NCBI RefSeq assembly: GCF_024347375.1
Contig: NZ_AP025470.1
Location: 2,170,001 to 2,234,000, forward strand
Direction of reading: 5' to 3'
Length of the DNA stretch: 64,000 nucleotides
Source of the DNA: Vibrio coralliirubri
GTDB lineage: Bacteria; Pseudomonadota; Gammaproteobacteria; Enterobacterales; Vibrionaceae
How positions within the stretch are numbered: position 1 is the first letter of the stretch; the number at the start of each line of letters is the position of its first letter. Of the stretch, positions 35,265 through 44,098 are shown piece by piece. The translations under genes were made by a program, and so were the position numbers. Below the pieces are notes generated by a model that was not told the DNA's origin, made no database searches, and was given only the letters and a program-made list of their open reading frames with translations.

Positions 35265-35846
35265 TTAGTGGCAGCTCTTTAGTAATTGCTGCTTGCGTGG
35301 CTCTTGTAATAGTTTCCAATGAATACCATCAATTGCACCCGCAAATTTCCAAAGTAGTTTAAGGTCAACATCGTTTCCGTACGCTTCGCGAACCTTATTA
35401 AACACTTCAGGCGCGCCCAACTGCATAAACATTGAAACATCATCCACACCCGCCTTTTTAACCATGCGTTCTAACGTAAGCTGCATGTTTGGTAGATCTC
35501 TTAATCTACGGCTAGCTGATGATTTCTTGAAGCTACGCTGCTGAATTGAATTATCGATTGAAGTACGAATAATACTATCCAATTCAGGATGTTCACAGGT
35601 AAACAGATCCGTAATGTCGTAATAGTTTACGGTTGCTGTTGTCTGCTTCTTTACATGACGATACTTTTCACAATCAAGATCGGTCAGTTTTTTATCTAAT
35701 GATTTTCCACCTCTAATGAATAAACAACCTTCACTCAATAAAGCGAACATAGCGTCATTTTGAAAGAGGCCAATACCTCCGAACATAGAACGTTTTTGAT
35801 GCTCACCAAATTGATTCACGTAATTAATAAATGCTGTCTCGGTCAT
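35265..35846 (-). CDS. tfoX: TfoX/Sxy competence regulator
   Basis: A 193-residue protein. The N-terminal TfoX domain (RSMFGGIGLFQNDAMFALLSEG) is followed by the C-terminal TfoX domain (SSASRRLRDLPNMQLTLERM...). In vibrios TfoX is induced by chitin and, with CRP, switches on DNA-uptake pilus genes and type VI secretion. The gene neighbourhood matches that of V. cholerae tfoX rather than tfoY, and no c-di-GMP (GEMM) riboswitch, which precedes tfoY, is visible upstream. AAGGA lies nine bases before the ATG and is buried in a hairpin (35853-35887). The TfoR small RNA that would open it is not in this window. Confidence 0.92.
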   Translation of the reverse strand: MTETAFINYVNQFGEHQKRSMFGGIGLFQNDAMFALLSEGCLFIRGGKSLDKKLTDLDCEKYRHVKKQTTATVNYYDITDLFTCEHPELDSIIRTSIDNSIQQRSFKKSSASRRLRDLPNMQLTLERMVKKAGVDDVSMFMQLGAPEVFNKVREAYGNDVDLKLLWKFAGAIDGIHWKLLQEPRKQQLLKSCH

Positions 35847-35852
35847 ATCCGT

Positions 35853-35887
35853 TGATCCTTAATCAAATTACCCCGATTAGGTTGATC
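35853..35887 (-). promoter_or_regulatory. tfoX leader hairpin covering the Shine-Dalgarno
   Basis: On the mRNA strand CCTAATC pairs with GATTAAGG (one bulged A) and outer TGAT with ATCA. The right arm contains AAGGA, the tfoX ribosome site. This fits translational control by a base-pairing small RNA. Confidence 0.5.
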
Positions 35888-36204
35888 ACCAGACAAGCAG
35901 CTTGTTATGCGAAAAATTTTAAATCTATTTTGTTATTCTATAGGTGAATATTATGGTTTCGTTTTTCACCTTTAAATAAATCATACTTCGAAAAGAAAAA
36001 TAAGTCTGGACTTAGTTCACATCAATCAATTGAATATTCTGATTTTTCATGATTGACGTCACAGTAAACTATCAAACCATGCTTGAATTTGGACACCTAG
36101 TGATACACCGGTTCAAATTATTAAAGGTTATGTGGACGGATGAGTATTGCCTCGCAGCATCGCGGCTTGTAAAATGGCAAGACATACATGTTTTTACTTT
36201 TTAT

Positions 36205-37125
36205 ATGAATCATTTATCGTTTTTCTGGCTACCTCAAAATAAGGCTCTTCTCTTAAAGGGTCTAGAATCAGAGTTTGCCCAACTTGTTGGACATTCTATC
36301 TCAGCGGGAAAAATAACACTTCCTCCTATCCCTAACGTTGTACTGAAGATTCAATCGCTTTGTACCCTTGAATCAACTGGGATTGCTGAAGTGGCCGAGT
36401 GCTTACTCGAAGACCCAGGCCTCGCTGCTATTGTCATTCGTGTGGCTAACTCTGTCGTCTTTAACCGACGCAATATTACTTGTGTTGATATTATGACGGC
36501 TGTGTCGCGCCTTGGCATATTAAGAGTACGTGACATCGTGACGGCTCAGGCTATTGAGCAACTCAAACACTCAGTCAACCTCAGTAAAGAGTGTAATAAG
36601 TTATTGGTTCAGAGCGCTTCTGTATCAAAAGAGCTAGGCGCTACTATGGTGCTTGTTACCAACAGCTTCAAAGAGCTCTCCCCTACTGAATACCGTTACC
36701 TTGAACATGAAAAATCTCTGCTTGTTGGATTACTGGCTGACATAGGATTGTTCTGTTTGGTTAGCGAATACCACCTCTACCTCGAAAATGGCAATTACCT
36801 AGATCACGACATCGCTCTACAAATCTTCCAAGGCCAATGTTCCGCTACCAGTAAATTGGTGCTTAACCGTTGGGGCTTCGACAGCGACTTCATTGATGTG
36901 TGCAGCAATACCATCAATAACCACGAACAGCGTGAAGTGTCTTACTTGGATATTGCACGAATCGCTAACCACCTGCTGATGTTCAGAAACAAGGATGAGA
37001 ACATCGATGATCACGAAGTTGAACTTAACGTGACAGGTGCAGAGGTGCTTTATAAATTAAGCAACTTGAGCAAGCATGATTTTAATGCAAAGCTAAGCGA
37101 CGTGATCAATACTAGCGGCTTCTAA
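36205..37125 (+). CDS. HDOD domain signalling protein
   Basis: About 306 residues from ATG 36205. The HDOD domain (about residues 30-230) contains LPPIPNVVLKIQSLC, a hallmark start, and VRVANSVVFNRR. The frame is open upstream to ATG 36049, which would add 52 residues with no family likeness; neither start has a good ribosome site, so the true start is uncertain. HDOD domains lack the catalytic HD pair and act as scaffolds or partners in c-di-GMP and stress signalling. It is divergent from tfoX. A role with the neighbouring kinase system is possible but unproven. Confidence 0.8.
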   Translation: MNHLSFFWLPQNKALLLKGLESEFAQLVGHSISAGKITLPPIPNVVLKIQSLCTLESTGIAEVAECLLEDPGLAAIVIRVANSVVFNRRNITCVDIMTAVSRLGILRVRDIVTAQAIEQLKHSVNLSKECNKLLVQSASVSKELGATMVLVTNSFKELSPTEYRYLEHEKSLLVGLLADIGLFCLVSEYHLYLENGNYLDHDIALQIFQGQCSATSKLVLNRWGFDSDFIDVCSNTINNHEQREVSYLDIARIANHLLMFRNKDENIDDHEVELNVTGAEVLYKLSNLSKHDFNAKLSDVINTSGF

Positions 37126-37179
37126 GTCACTGTTAAATTACAAGTAAGTGTAATATGAAGTAAATGCAATGGGGAAAGC

Positions 37180-38085
37180 ATGTTTACAGGGATGATCTTT
37201 ATATTTGCGCCACTCGTCGTGGGGTATCTTTTTGCAATTTCGAACGCTCAGACATTAGAATTTATCAACAGCTCAACATCGCGGTTGATCTACGTTATTC
37301 TGGCGTTGATGGGACTAAGCTTAGCCGCCCTCGATAACCTAGGCAGTAATCTGCAGACAATCCTTCTATATACCGTCACTTTCTTTGTCTGCTTAAGCGT
37401 ATGTAACCTAATGGCACTGCCCGCTATTGATAAGTTATTGCCACTCAAAACCGACAGTAGCAAGAAGAAGCTTCCCCTCTCTTCTATGGCGATGGAATCC
37501 GCCAAACTCATCTTAGTGGTAGGTTCAGGGCTAATCGCTGGCTTAGTGCTGCCTATTGGCCTTGATTGGGTTGATACCGCAAGCGAATGGATTCTTTTTG
37601 TTCTTCTGTTCTTTATCGGCATTCAGCTGCGTAATAGCGGACTCACACTTCGTCAGATCTTACTCAACAAGCACGGCATGGTTATCGCAATCACCATTAT
37701 CATCACCTCAATGTTAGGTGGTGTAATCGCGGCTTACATCCTAGATATCCCTCTGTTCAAAGCCTTGGCAATGTCTTCTGGATTTGGTTGGTATTCTCTG
37801 GCTGGTATCTTAATGGGTGACGCCTTTGGCCCTATCTATGGCGGCGCTTCCTTCATGCTTGAGCTGTTAAGAGAGTTAGTTGCCTTGGTACTGATTCCAG
37901 TGCTGATTCGCAGCTACCCATGCACTTCCATTGGTTATGCTGGTGCGACTGCGATGGACTTCACCTTACCGGTCATTCAAACAACAGGCGGCGTTCGATG
38001 TGTGCCTATCGCTATCGTCAGTGGCTTTATCCTCAGCTTGCTTGTTCCGATATTGATGTTGTTCTTTGTATCTCTTGCTAACTAG
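37180..38085 (+). CDS. lysO: LysO-type lysine exporter
   Basis: A 301-residue inner-membrane protein with about eight hydrophobic segments and the DUF340/LysO core (FGWYSLAGILMGDAFGP and GGVRCVPIAI). E. coli LysO (YbjE) exports L-lysine and toxic analogues. In E. coli this gene lies near grxA and ybjL; here those genes lie some 6 kb further on, an echo of that order. Start ATG 37180 has GGGGAAAG upstream. No lysine riboswitch or ArgR box was seen in the short 5' gap. Confidence 0.85.
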   Translation: MFTGMIFIFAPLVVGYLFAISNAQTLEFINSSTSRLIYVILALMGLSLAALDNLGSNLQTILLYTVTFFVCLSVCNLMALPAIDKLLPLKTDSSKKKLPLSSMAMESAKLILVVGSGLIAGLVLPIGLDWVDTASEWILFVLLFFIGIQLRNSGLTLRQILLNKHGMVIAITIIITSMLGGVIAAYILDIPLFKALAMSSGFGWYSLAGILMGDAFGPIYGGASFMLELLRELVALVLIPVLIRSYPCTSIGYAGATAMDFTLPVIQTTGGVRCVPIAIVSGFILSLLVPILMLFFVSLAN

Positions 38086-38259
38086 ATCGCAGGAATAGCG
38101 TTTGTTTTAGATTAGAATGCAACTCGAATACCAATGCCCAAGACACCGATACAGTTACCGAAATAAAAAGACACTAAGTGTCATTGCTCAACAAATAACG
38201 ATCACGGTAACCTGTAACGACAAAGTTATAAAAAGAATAAACTTACAAAAGGAACCACT

Positions 38260-38787
38260 ATGAAACGCCTTTGCGTCGCATTACTGCTAGCTTCAACTTC
38301 TACTTTCTCTTTTGCAGCAGATTCAATGTCTGAGACAAACCAGTGCCAAGCAAAAAAATATGATGCGTACATCGACGCTTCTTTGAATTGGTATGCCGAC
38401 CTTGCTGCATTAACCTCTGAGCAATACCCAGAGCTAACAGAAGTGAGTGAGTGGTTCCTAGAAGGTCGTAAGCACCACTTTGAGCTTAACCGTGCTGCGG
38501 TTAACTACTACCTTGTGAACGATTCAAGCAAAGTGGCAACAGAGCAACCTGTAGAAGGTTGGTTGCAACTCGAGCAACACGACATTAAAACACTATCAAC
38601 ACGTGATGATGAGCTTGGTAAAATCGCGAAAACAACGTTCGATGACCGCCAATCAACGCCTCACGCTCAAAACTACGAATTACGTTCTGCCTTTGCCGAG
38701 CTGCTTAGTCACCCTAAGCAAATCGACTCAGCGCTGCAGCGTTACAACCAGTCGATCAGTAAACTTGAAGCGATTAAGTGTAAATAA
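38260..38787 (+). CDS. Secreted protein of unknown function
   Basis: A 175-residue protein with a signal peptide (MKRLCVALLLASTSTFSFAA) and a helical, charged mature part of about 155 residues with two cysteines (NQCQAKK near the N-terminus and IKCK at the end) that could form a disulfide. AAAGGA lies upstream of the ATG. It lies between lysO and panP with short gaps on either side but with its own leader. I do not recognise the family; it looks Vibrio-specific. Confidence 0.7.
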   Translation: MKRLCVALLLASTSTFSFAADSMSETNQCQAKKYDAYIDASLNWYADLAALTSEQYPELTEVSEWFLEGRKHHFELNRAAVNYYLVNDSSKVATEQPVEGWLQLEQHDIKTLSTRDDELGKIAKTTFDDRQSTPHAQNYELRSAFAELLSHPKQIDSALQRYNQSISKLEAIKCK

Positions 38788-38905
38788 CCCCTCATTTAAT
38801 ATGCTTTTTTGAGAAGTTGGATTTCATAATTAAGACGGGACATTGTTCCCGTTTTCGTTTAGATTGTCCCGCTCGCGTCAATATTAGAAAAATAACTCGC
38901 TTGCT

Positions 38906-40549
38906 ATGGTTACGGAACAAAAAACAGCAGATGTTAGCTTCGACAGTCTTCTACGTATCTTCACGGTACCTGAAGGCCCAGATTCAACACTCACTCAAAT
39001 TGAAGACAAACTTTCACGAAACCTGAATCAATTCTTACGTGAACATATTGTGGCTGAAGAAAAGCCGCTGCGTGAAATTGAGAAAGATTTTTCAAATGCT
39101 CATATCCCAGAGCAGCCTGAGTTTGTTTCTGAACATACTGAGCATCTCCTTGATTCTCTTGTGTCTCATTCGGTTCACACGTCTTCGCCAAGTTTTATTG
39201 GCCACATGACCTCTGCGTTGCCGTACTTCCTGATGCCGCTTTCAAAAATCATGATTGCGTTGAATCAGAATCTAGTAAAAATCGAGACCTCAAAAGCTTT
39301 CACTCCCCTAGAACGTCAAGTTCTGGGCATGTTACATCGCCTGATTTATCAAGATAGTGACCAGTTTTATTCTCGTTGGATGCACAGCGCAAACCACTCT
39401 TTAGGTGCGTTTTGTTCTGGCGGTACCATCGCGAATATTACGGCGCTTTGGGTCGCACGTAACAACGCACTAAAAGCGCAAGGTTCGTTCAAAGGTGTGG
39501 AAAAAGAGGGCTTGTTTAAAGCCATGAAGCACTACGACTACGAAGGCCTTGCCATCTTAGTCTCTGAACGTGGTCACTACTCTCTGAAAAAAGCCGCGGA
39601 TGTCCTTGGTATTGGTCAAGAAGGTCTAGTGTCTGTTAAAACAGATAACGACAACCGTATTTGTACTGATGATCTAAGACTCAAGATCGAGCAACTCAAG
39701 CAGAACAAGATCAAACCTTTCGCCGTCATTGGTGTGGCTGGTACAACCGAAACCGGTAATATCGACCCGCTAAGAGACATTGCCGAGGTGTGTGCCGAAT
39801 CCGATTGTCATTTCCACGTTGATGCAGCTTGGGGCGGTGCGACTCTGATGTCTAACAATCATCGTCACCTGCTTGATGGTATTGAACTGGCGGATTCAGT
39901 TACGATTGATGCGCATAAACAGCTTTATATCCCTATGGGTGCGGGCATGGTTCTGTTTAAGAAGCCAGATGCGATGACAGCGATTGAACATCATGCTCAA
40001 TACATTCTTCGTAAAGGCTCAAAAGATTTAGGCAGCCATACGTTAGAAGGTTCTCGTTCAGGCATGGCTATGCTGGTTTACGCCGCAATGCATATCATTA
40101 GCCGCCCAGGTTATGAACTGTTGATCGACCAAAGCATCAACAAAGCACGCTACTTTGCCGACCTGATTAAAGATCAGAGCGACTTCGAACTGGTTTCAGA
40201 ACCTGAGCTTTGCCTACTGACTTATCGCTATGTACCTGAATCAGTCAAAGCGGCACTGCTTAAAGCTGAGCCTGAACATCGTGTCGAACTGAATGAGTTG
40301 CTCAATGAGCTGACTAAGTTTATTCAGAAGAAGCAGCGTGAAACAGGTAAGTCTTTCGTGTCACGTACACGCTTAAACCCTGAAGCATGGGCACATCAAC
40401 CAATCATCGTTTTCCGCGTGGTGTTAGCAAACCCACTAACAGGCAATGATATTCTTTCGTCAGTGCTTGAAGAACAACGTGAGATCTCTAAACTAGCACC
40501 AAACTTGATGGGCAAAATCAACAAACTGGTTACGCAAATCAACGCATAG
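38906..40549 (+). CDS. panP: PLP-dependent aspartate 1-decarboxylase (PanP)
   Basis: A 547-residue group II PLP decarboxylase. PLP motifs are visible: CSGGTIANITAL, HVDAAWGGATLMS, and the Schiff-base lysine in TIDAHKQLYIPMGAG. Older annotation would say glutamate decarboxylase, but this N-terminus (MVTEQKTADVSFDSLLRIFT) and length match the Vibrio PanP family, which makes beta-alanine for pantothenate and CoA in place of PanD. The start has no strong ribosome site. A 13-bp hairpin follows the stop. With aspC it ties aspartate to CoA synthesis. Confidence 0.9.
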   Translation: MVTEQKTADVSFDSLLRIFTVPEGPDSTLTQIEDKLSRNLNQFLREHIVAEEKPLREIEKDFSNAHIPEQPEFVSEHTEHLLDSLVSHSVHTSSPSFIGHMTSALPYFLMPLSKIMIALNQNLVKIETSKAFTPLERQVLGMLHRLIYQDSDQFYSRWMHSANHSLGAFCSGGTIANITALWVARNNALKAQGSFKGVEKEGLFKAMKHYDYEGLAILVSERGHYSLKKAADVLGIGQEGLVSVKTDNDNRICTDDLRLKIEQLKQNKIKPFAVIGVAGTTETGNIDPLRDIAEVCAESDCHFHVDAAWGGATLMSNNHRHLLDGIELADSVTIDAHKQLYIPMGAGMVLFKKPDAMTAIEHHAQYILRKGSKDLGSHTLEGSRSGMAMLVYAAMHIISRPGYELLIDQSINKARYFADLIKDQSDFELVSEPELCLLTYRYVPESVKAALLKAEPEHRVELNELLNELTKFIQKKQRETGKSFVSRTRLNPEAWAHQPIIVFRVVLANPLTGNDILSSVLEEQREISKLAPNLMGKINKLVTQINA

Positions 40550-40908
40550 TCATTCAATTTTAGTTGCATCAAATTGAAAATTTCTTTCTTTTTGATGTAA
40601 CTAAGCTGTCAGTTCATACTCATTTTGCATTCTTTTTGCTCCAACTCTCTTCCAATTCTGTAGTTTTCTAAAATTTTGTTGAGGTTTGTCATATTCTTAA
40701 GCATTCATGCCCTGTTTTTGTATTAGTAAATAGTATGTTGGGTTTATACTGACTCTATGGTGCTAGTTAGCTTGATATCTATTTGACGCAGCAGTATTTA
40801 CGATACCGAATATACATTTGGCTTTGTGTTTACTGATATTTGCTTCAGCCATACCCCCTGGTAAAAGATATTAACTAGCAAGTTGTTCTCTATACCCTTG
40901 TGAACACT
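40550..40908. other. Gap between panP and hexR
   Basis: About 360 bases. It contains a long hairpin (40561-40603): 13-bp stem TAGTTGCATCAAA/TTTGATGTAACTA with one G-U pair and a 17-base loop, without a T run, so it may stabilise the panP 3' end rather than terminate. The rest is AT-rich and presumably holds the hexR promoter. I saw no clear HexR box. Confidence 0.55.
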
Positions 40909-41763
40909 ATGAATACATTAGAAAAAATACAAAAAAACCTGGAAAATTTCAGCAAGTCTGAGCGTAAGGTAGCCGAAGTAATTATGGCTTCCCCTCAAAC
41001 TGCAATTCATTCTAGCATTGCTACCTTAGCTAAAATGGCTGACGTGAGTGAGCCTACAGTTAACCGCTTCTGTCGTCGATTAGACACAAAGGGCTTCCCT
41101 GACTTCAAACTTCACCTAGCTCAAAGCTTGGCGAACGGTACACCTTACGTGAACCGTAATGTTGAAGAAGATGATGGTCCAGATGCTTATACGCATAAGA
41201 TTTTCGAATCAACTATGGCTTGTCTAGACGTTGCTAAAAACAGTCTAGATGCGATGCAAGTAAACCGTGCTGTTGACTTGCTGACTCAAGCAAAACGCAT
41301 TTCGTTCTTCGGACTGGGTGCCTCTTCTGCTGTCGCCAAAGATGCTCAAAACAAGTTTATTCGTTTTAATATCCCAATCACATGTTTCGAAGACATCGTG
41401 ATGCAACGAATGAGCTGCATTAACTGCAGTGATAACGACGTTATTGTTCTTATCTCTCATACTGGCCGCACTAAAAGCCAAGTTGAGATTGCAAACTTAG
41501 CGCGTGAAAACGGTGCGACAGTGATTGCTATCACAGCAAAAGATTCTCCACTGGATAAAGCGAGCTCGCTGTCTATCTCATTAGATGTACCGGAAGACAC
41601 TGACGTTTACATGCCAATGGCAAGTCGCGTTGTTCAGATGACGGTTATCGATGTGCTAGCGACAGGCTTTACGCTACGTCGTGGATCTGGTTTCAGAGAG
41701 AACCTGAAGCGCGTCAAAGAGTCACTTCGTGATTCACGTTACGAGAAGTACTCTCAGTTCTAA
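40909..41763 (+). CDS. hexR: HexR transcriptional regulator (RpiR family)
   Basis: A 284-residue protein. Residues 1-77 form the RpiR HTH (SKSERKVAEVIMASPQTAIHSSIATLAKMADVSEPTVNRFCRRLD). Residues 125-255 form a SIS sugar-phosphate domain (ISFFGLGASSAVAKDAQNKF...LISHTGRTKSQVE). Very close to E. coli HexR, which binds 2-keto-3-deoxy-6-phosphogluconate and controls central sugar metabolism. A GTG nine bases upstream is in frame; ATG 40909 matches the family start (MNTLEKIQ) and is preferred. A terminator follows at 41812-41839. Confidence 0.93.
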   Translation: MNTLEKIQKNLENFSKSERKVAEVIMASPQTAIHSSIATLAKMADVSEPTVNRFCRRLDTKGFPDFKLHLAQSLANGTPYVNRNVEEDDGPDAYTHKIFESTMACLDVAKNSLDAMQVNRAVDLLTQAKRISFFGLGASSAVAKDAQNKFIRFNIPITCFEDIVMQRMSCINCSDNDVIVLISHTGRTKSQVEIANLARENGATVIAITAKDSPLDKASSLSISLDVPEDTDVYMPMASRVVQMTVIDVLATGFTLRRGSGFRENLKRVKESLRDSRYEKYSQF

Positions 41764-41811
41764 TCTGCTTAGTCTGAACTGAAAACAGATGACCAGAGAA
41801 CAAGCGAAATT

Positions 41812-41839
41812 AAAAAACGGAGCCTAGTGCTCCGTTTTT
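41812..41839. terminator. hexR terminator, usable on both strands
   Basis: Stem AAAAACGGAGC/GCTCCGTTTTT with CTAGT loop between convergent hexR and the alcohol dehydrogenase gene. Confidence 0.88.
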
Positions 41840-41885
41840 ATTTGTCTGTTTAAAATGGTTTATACAATGAGCAGATTGAAGACTA

Positions 41886-43178
41886 TTAGATGGTCCAACT
41901 ATTGCCCTTCTCGACTACGCTATTCTCGGACGCATAAGAATTGATAATGGTAAAGTTCGACTCGACAGCAGGTTCATAGCCAATTTGATTCATTGAAGCT
42001 CCCTCATGATGCCCTTCTCCACAACTGCACTTCTCGCATACTTGCTTCAAAATATGTACGAGCCTCTCGTGGTTAAGCGGCAAAGGGTTTCCTTTAATAG
42101 CCACTGACTTGAGCGCATCGGTAGACACCTCATCAAACTGTGCTTCACAAACACCAAATTCTAGCAAGTTGGGTAGCTTAAGCGTATCAAGCACTTCAGA
42201 TAACCAAGAAATTGCCTCCTCTTCTGCTGCTTCTACGTTACCTGTTACTATCTGAGCGATTCGCTGATAACGCGCTAGGATGTCGCTTCTTTGCTGCTCT
42301 TTTGCAACGGCTATGTTCTCCAACATCACAAACGGCGCTAAACGCGCGGTAATCACACTATGAGGCGCAGAAATCTTACCTCCTAGTGCGGAGGCTAAAC
42401 CGTGGGCCGCGCCAAGCTTGGCATTGGTTATCGCCATACCACCAAGCATAGAAGCGAAAGCAAGATCAGAACGCGCTTGAGGCTCATCATAAACACACGC
42501 TTTAACCACAGAACTACTTAACTTGCGCAGCCCTTCTTCACAGATCATATCGGTTAACGGATTCGGTTCACCACACACGTAGGCTTCCATTAAATGAGTA
42601 AAGGCATCCATCCCACCTCGCCCAGATAGATACAGATTGGTTCCATGAGTTAGGGTTGGGTCGACAATCGCAACGTCAGCCAGCATGTCTGGGCTTCTCA
42701 GGCTGATTTTTACTTGGTCTTGGCCTGATTTCAGCACCGCGTTTTTAGTGACCTCGGCGCCGGTACTCGCTGTGGTTGGAATTGCGATAAACGGAAGTGG
42801 TTTGGTTTTAAGAGGAACATTACGCCCGACCACTTCAACATAGTCATATAAATTGCCTTGATTAGGTAAAACCGCAGCCAACGCTTTGCCCATATCGATG
42901 GCGCTACCGCCCCCCATGGCGACAACCATATCTGGCTTAAAACGACGAGCAGAAATAGCCGCCTCTTCAACCATTTTGATATTAGGTTCACCGGAAACGG
43001 CAATGTGCTGATAACGCATACTCTGCACATCCAGATAGTCAGTAACAATTGAAGTGCGCTCTAATGTATTGCCTGTAACCAATAGCACGCTGTAGCCATA
43101 TTGATTAAAGAGAGACAATGAAGCGGAAAGTGCTCCATCACCAAAGATGATCTTTGTAGATGTCATAAATTGAAACAT
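41886..43178 (-). CDS. Iron-containing alcohol dehydrogenase with Cys/His-rich tail
   Basis: 430 residues. The group III (Fe-ADH) core is present: nucleotide-binding GGGSAIDMGKALA, substrate region PTTASTGAEVT, and metal ligands in GMDAFTHLMEAY (Asp), LGAAHGLASALGG (His) and ISAPHSVITA (His). The family is usually about 380-390 residues; here the last 45 residues form an extension containing CEKCSCGEGHHEG, which could bind a metal. NAD(P)-linked oxidation of an unknown alcohol is expected in the cytoplasm. No operon partner. An internal GTG start is possible but unnecessary. Confidence 0.88.
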   Translation of the reverse strand: MFQFMTSTKIIFGDGALSASLSLFNQYGYSVLLVTGNTLERTSIVTDYLDVQSMRYQHIAVSGEPNIKMVEEAAISARRFKPDMVVAMGGGSAIDMGKALAAVLPNQGNLYDYVEVVGRNVPLKTKPLPFIAIPTTASTGAEVTKNAVLKSGQDQVKISLRSPDMLADVAIVDPTLTHGTNLYLSGRGGMDAFTHLMEAYVCGEPNPLTDMICEEGLRKLSSSVVKACVYDEPQARSDLAFASMLGGMAITNAKLGAAHGLASALGGKISAPHSVITARLAPFVMLENIAVAKEQQRSDILARYQRIAQIVTGNVEAAEEEAISWLSEVLDTLKLPNLLEFGVCEAQFDEVSTDALKSVAIKGNPLPLNHERLVHILKQVCEKCSCGEGHHEGASMNQIGYEPAVESNFTIINSYASENSVVEKGNSWTI

Positions 43179-43584
43179 GGTGCCTCCTGCGCCTATGACC
43201 GAACAAAACTGCGAACTCTTGGTTATTGGAATTTAGCCTTTATATCGTGCATCAGTATTAAGATGCCTCGTTCTGTATGCGCTTTTTTTGACGAGGTGCA
43301 ACTTGTCGCATTAAAGATGAATTAAAGTCGTATTCTTAGGGGTAATTCACACTCTTAAGTTAAGGGTAATCAATCTAGATACCCATCAGAAATCAGCATG
43401 GATCCTTTTTGTGACCATTATTTGCTCTGATAGACAAAACCTATTGTATTAAGAGGTAATTCCATCTTTATTTCCCCATGGCATTGAGGCATAGTTGGTT
43501 TTAAGAAATTTTGAGTGGCATTCACTAAAGAATAGTTAACATAATCGAGTTAACGAGCCTCATCCCGTATTTAGGAGAAATTAA
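43179..43584. other. Divergent gap between alcohol dehydrogenase gene and grxA
   Basis: About 400 bases that should hold both promoters. A weak hairpin CCTCGT/ACGAGG lies near 43267-43297. No clear OxyR or other operator was recognised by eye. Confidence 0.5.
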
Positions 43585-43848
43585 ATGTTTGTAGTTATTT
43601 TTGGTCGCCCTGCTTGCCCATTCTGTGTTCGTGCAAAAGAGCATGCTGAAACTCTTAAAGCTAAACGCGATGACTTCAACTACCGTTACGTTGACATCCA
43701 CGCTGAAGGCATCAGCAAAGCTGATTTAGAGAAGACTGTTGGTAAACCTGTAGATACAGTGCCACAAATCTTCATCGACCAAGACCACATCGGCGGCTGC
43801 ACAGAATTTGAAGCATACGCAAAAGAAAACCTAGGTCTTTTCGACTAA
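43585..43848 (+). CDS. grxA: Glutaredoxin 1
   Basis: An 87-residue thioredoxin-fold protein with the active pair C11-P-F-C14, TVPQIFID carrying the cis-proline, and a GG-C motif (IGGCTEFEAYA) for glutathione binding. It reduces ribonucleotide reductase and protein disulfides in the cytoplasm with glutathione. Near E. coli GrxA length (85). Strong Shine-Dalgarno AGGAG seven bases before the ATG. A terminator follows at 43929-43958. Confidence 0.95.
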   Translation: MFVVIFGRPACPFCVRAKEHAETLKAKRDDFNYRYVDIHAEGISKADLEKTVGKPVDTVPQIFIDQDHIGGCTEFEAYAKENLGLFD

Positions 43849-43928
43849 GCTAGGATTTCTCACAGGAGACTTGAGGTTAAGGCCTTAAACAGCTGACCCA
43901 TTTAGGCGTTAGACTGTACGATTTATAG

Positions 43929-43958
43929 AAAGCCCGCTCACTGTAGCGGGCTTTTTTT
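43929..43958 (+). terminator. grxA terminator
   Basis: Stem AAAGCCCGCT/AGCGGGCTTT with CACTGT loop and seven T's. Confidence 0.9.
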
Positions 43959-44098
43959 ATGACCAGTTTTCATACGGAATAAGAATAAGGTCAAAATCAA
44001 GTAAATTAGCAAAATATTGCTTATAATTTATTTATATTTAGATACAATTCACATCTCAAACTTACCCTGTGTTCCACGCCAATTATTGAGCGACCACC

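Noticed and set aside
36019..36042. Weak CRP-like site upstream of tfoX
   Set aside because: Only one good half-site (TTCACA); the other half matches poorly.
35847..36048. Possible c-di-GMP (GEMM) riboswitch ahead of tfoX
   Set aside because: No GEMM core or tetraloop-receptor sequence could be found; the leader instead shows a simple ribosome-site hairpin.
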